NCBI GenBank assembly: GCA_033064195.1
Contig: JARBJD010000002.1
Span: 744,001-808,000 of the forward strand
DNA from: Blattamonas nauphoetae
Taxonomy: Eukaryota > Preaxostyla > Oxymonadida
DNA length: 64,000 nt
Reading direction: 5' to 3'
Below are positions 57,814 through 64,000 of this stretch, one piece after another. A program made the translations under genes and the position numbers. The notes below the pieces were generated by a model. That model did not search any database and had not been told where the DNA came from. It saw nothing but the letters and a program-made list of their open reading frames with translations. Within the stretch, counting starts at the first letter, position 1, and each line of letters begins with the position of its first letter.

Positions 57814-58116
57814 CACTCAGCTGAACAAACTTTCTTTTTAACTTTTTGACACTTGTTCTTTTCTTTCTTCACAACTCGAAAAAGCGATTCACATGAATAT
57901 CTTAAGTGATTTGTTATCTTTTGTCTTGTCAATCATCACATAATCATGGTTTACGCCACTTGTTGGAAGGATTTGGAAAATTGTTTTGTCGGGTTCCTGG
58001 ACAGGAAAATTGCCTGAACGTTTCGTGAGATTGGAAACTGAGCAGTACATGAGAGACAATTAATGTCTGATCTCGGTATCGTTAGTGATAGTCAAATTTC
58101 GAAGTTCCAAGACGTG
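57814..58116. other. Intergenic, convergent 3' ends (303 nt)
   Basis: Between the stops of the TTLL gene (plus) and the SPF45-like gene (minus). AT-rich, no protein-like frame on either strand and no RNA gene seen. It was examined for a missing RRM exon of the SPF45-like gene and none was found. Confidence 0.5.
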
Positions 58117-58797
58117 TTAACTTCTTGGTAATAAAGTAACTGTTTGTTCCCCTGATGGTCCATTCACAACCCCCAATGGTGTTTCAATTCCTTGTTCGTG
58201 CTTTCCGAGTCCACCTTCACCACTGTAACCCATTTTCTGAAGGAGGTTGAGGCCAGCTTTTGACGATGATTGAGAAGGATCAAAAAGTGAAGACGAAGAT
58301 TGTGGGGGATGGATTGGAATCGCCGAGATTTGCCTTCGCTGTGCCCTTTCTGCTTTTTTCCGTTCCCACTCCTCATTGTCATCTTCAACTTTTCTTGGAG
58401 TTTGTTCGTTAAGGAGAAGTTGCCGTTTTTCTGCTTCAATTCTTTCTCGTCCTTCCAGTTGCTTTCGAAGAGACTGTTCTTGATAATCTCTCATCATTCG
58501 TTCCTGCTCTTCTTTTTGTTTTCGCTGTGACAGTTCCCAGCGTTCCTCCACCGCTTGGCCATAGTCATTCGGAAACAGTGGATCATAGGTGTCTTTGTCA
58601 AAAAGAGGAAATGCTTCATCGTCAATGAGAGACGATGCAGAATCGGATGACTGAGAGAGATGGTAGCGATTTGGATTGGTTTGAGGAAATCATCATAGAT
58701 AAATGAGAAAAGAATAAAAAAGAGAAAGGACAGTATTCTAAGGGAGGGAGAGCAAAAATGAGCAAACATCATCTCGAAATTCCAGATCAGTCAACAT
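58117..58797 (-). CDS. SPF45/RBM17-like G-patch protein lacking the RRM
   Basis: Splicing-factor-like protein. The two exons are separated by an intron of about 115 nt following MLTDLEFRDD. The second exon begins SSDSASSLIDDEAF, then TYDPLFPNDYGQAVEERWEL, which matches the RBM17 segment YDPMFPNDYEKVVKRQ, then a long charged helix (Glu/Lys/Arg/Gln), and ends in a G-patch: GLNLLQKMGYSGEGGLGKHEQG. RBM17 carries a U2AF-homology RRM after the G-patch; here the frame stops 27 residues on (TVTLLPRS) with no RRM exon downstream. It is about 190 residues, roughly half of RBM17. A G-patch-only paralogue is the likely reading. Confidence 0.72.
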
Positions 58798-58954
58798 GAT
58801 TGATCATGACCACAAGACGAAGAAAGCGGTGAAAATTACTCAGAATGTGTGGAATGTTAAAGACATTCTGAAATGAGGAAATATTTTAGCAGAATGGGTT
58901 GAAAATAAAAGTGTCGGGATAGACGAATGATGAAGAAGGAAGATGCTTGTGGAC

Positions 58955-59569
58955 TCAAATTCCACGCAGCTTCACTCCGAGAACACGCTCGAGCTTTGAA
59001 AGGATTTGTTGGTTGGGTGTACCCTTCTGTTGCTCATATTCGTTGATGATTTTAACAGGCTCATTAATTCTCTGAGCAAGTTGAGCTTGTGTCATCTTCT
59101 TTTCGGTCCTTGCTTGTTGAATAGCCAATGCCTGACCACGGGTAATTGTTTTCACTTGAAGAGATCGAGACAAATAATACAGTGAACGAATATCAATCTG
59201 ATACCTTTGATCACCGTTTCTCCATCATCATTCTCAATCTTTCGTAAGTCGTTGTGGCCTGGATGATTGCGACCAGATGTATTCTTTCCTCCAGTAACTA
59301 TATCATGCAAAAAAATGAAAGATTTGACGCTGGATTTAGAAATGGAAAGAGGATACATTTTTTTGAAGCCTCCAATTCGAGACCTTGTTGTTGGGCATCT
59401 CGGATATCAGCATTGGATTTTACGGTCTTAGTTCGAGTGGGATTTCTTGTAATAACAGTTGGTGTCCAATCTGGAGGTTGAAGAGTGATGAAAGAAACAG
59501 ACCCTGTTCCATGACTTTACGATCTAACCGCAATTTATAGTTTGAACGACGCTTGGCTTTCTTTGGCAT
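58955..59569 (-). CDS. MBF1: Multiprotein bridging factor 1 (MBF1)
   Basis: Transcriptional coactivator, also linked to ribosome-collision frameshift control. Exons join as MPKKAKRRSNYKLRLDRKVM, then DWTPTVITRNPTRTKTVK (compare DWDTVTVLRKK), DAQQQGLELEASKKF (compare AAQRRGEDVETSKKW), GGKNTSGRN, LRKIENDDGETVIKVK (compare LDRETEELxHDRV) and the helix-turn-helix GQALAIQQARTEKKMTQAQL, ending LERVLGVKLRGI. Introns are about 34, 72 and 51 nt. The C-terminal tail after LRG is missing compared with animal MBF1 (GKDIGKP), and the first 20 residues are unusually basic. About 150 residues. Confidence 0.88.
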
Positions 59570-59651
59570 GATACCAGAAAAAAGAAAGTGAAAACACTCA
59601 GAATACAAAATGAAAGTTAAATGAATGTTCCAAGCAAGATAGAACTTTCAA

Positions 59652-61201
59652 TCAAGAATTTGTTGGTTCAAGGGATGGAGCAAAATTATGCCGCGTCTTT
59701 CGGAGTTGAATAAGGACAATGAGCAAAGCAACAACAACACAGAGAATCAATCCTCCCAGCACAATCGATAGAACAAGGAGCCACTTTGGGTAGGCTTGCT
59801 TTCCAGGAGTCGAAAGCCCACAAACTTCCTCCCACTTGTCCTGGGTGAATGTCATGCTGAACAGAGTCAAAAGAATGGTGCCCATACTCTTGAAGGCTGC
59901 TGAGGCTACAGTACTCGTTCCCACAGACTTCCCTTGTGACGTCACCGTTGTTTTGATTCCACGGAAGGTTAATTTCGTCCGAGCGATCATAAAACGAATC
60001 CTGCTCCCGATCGGAGTTGATGGGGAGCTGATCAAAGGGAAAGTATTTGAGTTTCACTCCCACGTCTCCTGGGGCGAACGGTCGTTGAGCTGTCTGGTTG
60101 ATTTTGTGGAGTTCAAAAATGAACGCCGAAGCAAAAGGAACGATCCCAGGCGAGCGTTGTTTAAAGAGCTGGATGAGGGAGAGGAGGTTTCCATCATGTC
60201 CTGAGTAGAAATGATACAGTCGGCCCTCTTTTTGGAGATGAGATTGCATCGTTGTGAGAACCTGGACAAGTCATCCAAAAATAGACAAACATGGTTCACA
60301 AATGTTGAGATCCGCATCTTAGCGAGGCGGTCGTTGGTTGCGTTGTACATTCGCTCTTTCTGATGAGACCATGATGATACGAAACACGAACTGTCCATTT
60401 ATGAAGGTTAATTCCTCCGACATCCAAAACACTTGAAAATAGGCAATCAGATCTTTTTGAGTGATTGGCACAGTACAACGCATCACCAATATCTGAGGAG
60501 AAAAGAACGATGAAAAAGGATGATGGTAGAAACCACTGATATTCAAGAGGGATATTGGAGTTGAAAGGCCAGATGCCGAAGACAACTGTTTCAGAAGATC
60601 AGAGTTCTCTTTCTCCTTCTGGCTCCATTCTGGAGAATTGTAGATGGTGGTAAGTTCTGCATTGATGGCCCTATGGGAAGATGAATGGAAATGAGCTAAC
60701 TTTTTACAAGTCTTGCGCCCTTGAAGGACATCAGAGTTTGTACTGTACGAGAAGATGGGAACGCTCTGGGAAATGAGTATATGATGGAAGAAGTGAGATG
60801 ATCTCATGAGATGAGAAAAAACGATATACGGGAATTGGTTTTGAGACACCCCCCTCCTGATAGAAGAGACCTTGAATATTGGCATGGGCGGACAACAAGG
60901 TTCGAGTATTGGATGTGGAATGGAAGTACATGGTTCTTGTGTCAAACTTCGAGGGAATGAAGGATGGATAACTCGATCGAAGGAACTGACCAAGGCGAAA
61001 ATGCTCTTCCTCTCCTTGTCTTGTCAATTCTTTTGTTGCAACACCCCAATCACATTGGATTGATGGAATATTTACACTTGGTGATCTTGCGCCATGGCGT
61101 GAGATGACTATCAATTGAAGAAGTGTATCTTGATCTACTTGATTATTGAGATATGGGAGAGGATGAGATGAGAGGATTGAGAGGAGGATCAGAGTGATCA
61201 T
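59652..61201 (-). CDS. Histidine acid phosphatase, membrane-anchored
   Basis: Phosphomonoesterase of the branch 2 histidine phosphatase superfamily. The N-terminus MITLILLSILSSHPLPYLN is a signal peptide; LIVISRHGARSPSVNIP holds the catalytic RHGxRxP; LTRQGEEEHFRLGQFLR and TSNTRTLLSAHANIQGLF follow, as in lysosomal and prostatic acid phosphatases. The proton donor HD is in FYSGHDGNLLSLI (about 60200). A C-terminal segment WLLVLSIVLGGLILCVVVAL is a single membrane span with a short cytoplasmic tail, so the enzyme is likely lumenal or surface-facing, like lysosomal ACP2. Several introns of about 90 nt are needed. Another ATG 33 nt upstream (61234) is possible. Ends with EPTNS at 59652. Confidence 0.82.
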
Positions 61202-61398
61202 AGAGATCGGACCCAAGGAGGAGTTGTGAAACACGTGTGTCGAAAGAAATTTGCAACAAAGGAGAATGGATTACTTGAAATGTGAGCAGAGGAATAAAAA
61301 GAGGGTATTTTTCTTCGTCGTGCATATAAGATACTGCGAGGGTCCGCTGTTCGAATGACTGGATGTCTGATCAGAATTCTCGTTTCAATGTGATGCCA

Positions 61399-63671
61399 TC
61401 AACCCCAATCATCTTTCAGTGTATGTTGCCGTTGTGGAAAGAAGTCCTTCTTCCAGTATCCATCTTCACTGTTTCTTTCCTCAGGTTGTCCCGTGTCACC
61501 TGACGAGAAATCAGAATTCCACGATTGATGATCATGACGACCATCCGACAGATTCTGCTTGTGTCGAAGGTAGTCATCACAAGTTGTGAATGGGGAGCTC
61601 CCATCTGGAAAGGCAACGTTCTTGAACGAATCAGGGTGGACGAGGCCACTGTCGAAGTCGGTGAGAGAGCTCTCATCGAAGAACATGCGAAGGATGTGTT
61701 CAGATCGTTGCAGGATGTTCAAAGTGGTGTTCTTGTCTGCTTCGGAGCAGCCGGCAGACTGCGAAAAGTGAAGTGCAGTCTGATTCAGCTCAAAAATCCT
61801 GTCCTGCCCTCCTGCCTGAATCACAAACTGTGGGAAGACGTTGATTGATGACTTGCCGGAACTGATGAAGGATTGGAAGTTGTGGGAAGGGACACTCTGC
61901 TCAGCAGCCGACAATGGGGCAGGAAGACAAGGGACCTTCCGCGACCCAAAGTACAAAAGGTTTTCGATCCCATCCAGACACAGAAGAACACTCGAAGCGC
62001 TGCGGAGGTAAAGACCACGACAAAGGATTGAGATGGACGCACATCGTTCGTGACCGGAGACCAACGATAGCTCTCCTTTTCCCAAAAAAGCTTCGATTTG
62101 GTCGTCCGAGGCGCAGGTGATGTTGACAATGAGGAGGACGATCTCCTCCAACACACGATCGGAGAGGGAGAGATTCTCGGCTATCGAATACATGAGAGTC
62201 ATCACGTCTGACTGGATGAGAACGTGGAGGGGGTAGTTGTGGAGAGTCGAGACTTCCGAGTAGAATCTGATTGTCTGGCAGACTACTGGCTCCTCCAGTC
62301 GTGTCAAAAGAGGTTGGAGAACGACTATTGCATCATTTTCGAGAAAAATCTACAAAGAGTAAATAAGGGAATCCTCCAAACATCGAAAAGATCTTGTTCC
62401 AGATGGAGGCATTCTGTCAGGAGCAATATTGGCGTGGGGGTGATTCGGTCTTGATATTGCCTAATCATTCGTAGAATGGTACCAATTCCATTGTTCGAGG
62501 TGAGATTGGTAATATACTTCCCATTTTCCGCTATCACCATGTTCCGTAGGAATGAACAAGCTTTATCTGCTTCGTTGAAGCGAAAATGCGAGAAGCTGTC
62601 ACATATTTGTGGAATTGTCATTGAAAGAAAAGCTAAATGGTAAGGATCGCATGGATTCGACGAAAGAGAGTTGAGACAATCGAGTGCTCGATACGTGAGA
62701 GAATATGTGACAGTTTCGAGTTCAGGGTATGAGATAGTAGTTGATAGAATTGAGTTTATGTTTGGAATGAAGGATAAGAGAAAACATGTGTCAATAATGA
62801 TGGATTTACTCGCAGGATCAGCGAAGAGAAGAGATAGACACATGAAAGACTGAAAAAATTAATAAAATAAGAACTGACTTGGTATTTCAAGTGGAAATTT
62901 GATGATGAACAAACGCGAATGATTGTGGCGATGATTTGTGGATAGTAGGAAATGCGGTTTTCGACGGAATTTGTAGAAAACAGCAAAATGAGCATGTTGA
63001 GTGCTCCAAGCTAGTGGCATCAGAAGAATAAAATATAAACAATGTGTTCATCATTTGGACTGGAATCGATGAACTGTTCAATGCAATCATAAATGTCGCC
63101 CCTATGCTGCAAAGATAGAAAACTTGCTGACCCATCTGTAAAAGGAGATGGAGAAATCAATCAAGAAACCTGTTGAAAGGAAATTATATATTTGTTTGAA
63201 TAAATCTCCAACTTCGTTCTCGTTCGTCGTTTGCAGCGAATATTTCAACGTACAAAGAAAATGTTCCATCTAAAGAAACGATTCTTTCAAATAAAAATGA
63301 ATACATTCTCAAAAAAAGTTACCGGGTCCACATTTAACTTCGAAGATGTATTTTGGTGAGGAAGTTGGTTTCGCCGATGATTGCGTAATTTTAACGATTC
63401 TGTCTGTGGTATCTTGAAAATAGACTTTGGGTTGCCTTCACAATCAAACTGATCAATTCGATCTCGCTCTCGCCAGAAATCATCTGTCATGAAAGGATGG
63501 TTTTGGGTCGAATTGATCAAGACTCTGTCATTTGATGAATTTGTTCGTTTGATTCCGGATATATCATGTATTAAAAGTTGCTGTTACAAAAGTTAAACAT
63601 TTTGAGCCAATAAAAACAGGATGATTGATGCGTGATACGATCTCATCCCAATCTTCGAATCTCTGTGCCAT
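61399..63671 (-). CDS. ARM-repeat protein, importin-alpha-like (second, divergent)
   Basis: Helical-repeat protein of about 660 residues. The first exon starts MAQRFEDWDEIVSRINHP; a 37-nt intron leads to QLLIHDISGIKRTN. A later exon gives LQHRGDIYDCIEQFIDSS, then YYPQIIATIIRVCS, FMCLSLLFADPA, RFNEADKACSFLRNMV and, after a short intron, LENDAIVVLQPLLTRLEE. The C-terminal third has the importin-alpha-like pattern EEIVLLIVNITCASDDQIEAF, LLCLDGIENLLYFGS and QAGGQDRIFELNQTA (compare EAGGLDKIExLQxHxN), then HILRMFFDES. The tail (about 90 residues) is disordered and charged. An IBB domain was not seen. Homology is by repeat pattern, so the assignment is moderate. Confidence 0.58.
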
Positions 63672-63873
63672 CCTAAAGTACAATCCAAAAATGATGTCAA
63701 ACTTCTTTCCGATGTCTATTTGTCTATTTTTCTTCAAAATCACAAAGCAGAAAAACCCATATTTCGATCCTGATTTATCAGAAACGAGTGAACCAAGGTC
63801 GGTTCACTGTCTACTGACTTTGTAATGTTTTGGGTGAAGGTCAACAGAGAAAAGATAAAGACAAACAAAAAGA

Positions 63874-64000
63874 TTACTGGTGAAAGTTAAGCGAGAAGAG
63901 ATTACAATCCGGTGACGACTGTTCACGGAGACAGCGTCGTTCAGGAGAAGATGTCGGTGTTTTCGGAATGGTGTGTTGATCTTGGACAAGTCCATCGCAT
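63874..64000 (-). CDS. C-terminal end of a gene running off the window
   Basis: Minus-strand frame open to the window edge, ending at a TAA in 63876-63874. It reads LVQDQHTIPKTPTSSPERR then LREQSSPDCNLFSLNFHQ. The Ser/Pro-rich, Arg-rich composition and position suggest a disordered C-terminus. Family cannot be judged from 40 residues, and a chance open frame is possible. A competing frame in the same stretch starts at 63995 (MDLSKINTPFRKH). Confidence 0.3.
   Translation of the reverse strand, partial: CDGLVQDQHTIPKTPTSSPERRCLREQSSPDCNLFSLNFHQ

Noticed and set aside
1-64000. CRISPR arrays, rRNA, tRNA, retroelement reverse transcriptase or capsid genes
   Set aside because: None seen on either strand: no regularly spaced repeats, no tRNA T-loop cores in cloverleaf context, and no RT, integrase or capsid motifs in any frame.

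Overview
This is a compact, intron-rich nuclear segment from a unicellular eukaryote. Genes sit on both strands, most intergenic gaps are 30 to 350 nt, and almost every gene is cut by short GT-AG introns, many of only 29 to 60 nt. TAA, TAG and TGA all act as stops at conserved C-termini (EF-2 ends in TAG, PPDK in TAA, Rpn8 in TGA), so the code is standard. The gene content fits a flagellated, probably anaerobic protist: pyruvate phosphate dikinase, a dynein-assembly factor (DNAAF4) and a tubulin-tyrosine-ligase-like enzyme. A metamonad of the Preaxostyla/oxymonad kind is my best guess, but that is inference from gene content and architecture, not from a marker phylogeny.

Layout. 0-8.4 kb: partial ManC-like GDP-mannose enzyme, Rok1/DDX52 helicase, EF-2, an LSm-fold protein, a membrane-anchored methyltransferase and a low-complexity protein. 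8.6-22 kb: a large kelch protein with a probable N-terminal membrane anchor, calcineurin B, an LMBR1-family membrane protein, an Aly/REF mRNA export adaptor, two helical-repeat proteins, proteasome subunit Rpn8, a decayed gene and two copies of a 181-nt direct repeat. 22-31.6 kb: a HEATR6-like giant, the tri-snRNP protein SART1/Snu66 and an acidic coiled-coil protein. 31.6-39 kb: two separate inverted repeats (158-nt and 543-nt arms) flanking a divergent importin-alpha-like gene and a PP6 regulatory subunit (SAPS). 39-49.7 kb: HUS1, DNAAF4, ribosomal protein uS7, a p24 cargo receptor, a small membrane protein, a cyclin, a secreted Fe/Mn-SOD-like protein and PPDK. 49.8-64 kb: prefoldin 3, PIG-U, the queuosine-tRNA mannosyltransferase GTDC1/QTMAN, a large TTLL, a SPF45-like G-patch protein, MBF1, a membrane-anchored histidine acid phosphatase, a second ARM-repeat protein and the tail of a further gene.

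The genes are mostly housekeeping (translation, splicing, RNA export, proteasome, nuclear import, GPI anchoring, checkpoint control) and show no operon-like logic. Several are head-to-head pairs whose start codons lie only 29 to 74 nt apart, which implies shared bidirectional promoters. The most unusual sequence is the pair of inverted repeats at 31.7-32.1 kb and 37.5-39.1 kb. I found no rRNA, tRNA, CRISPR array or recognisable autonomous transposon. All exon boundaries were inferred by eye from reading frame, GT-AG signals and family conservation.
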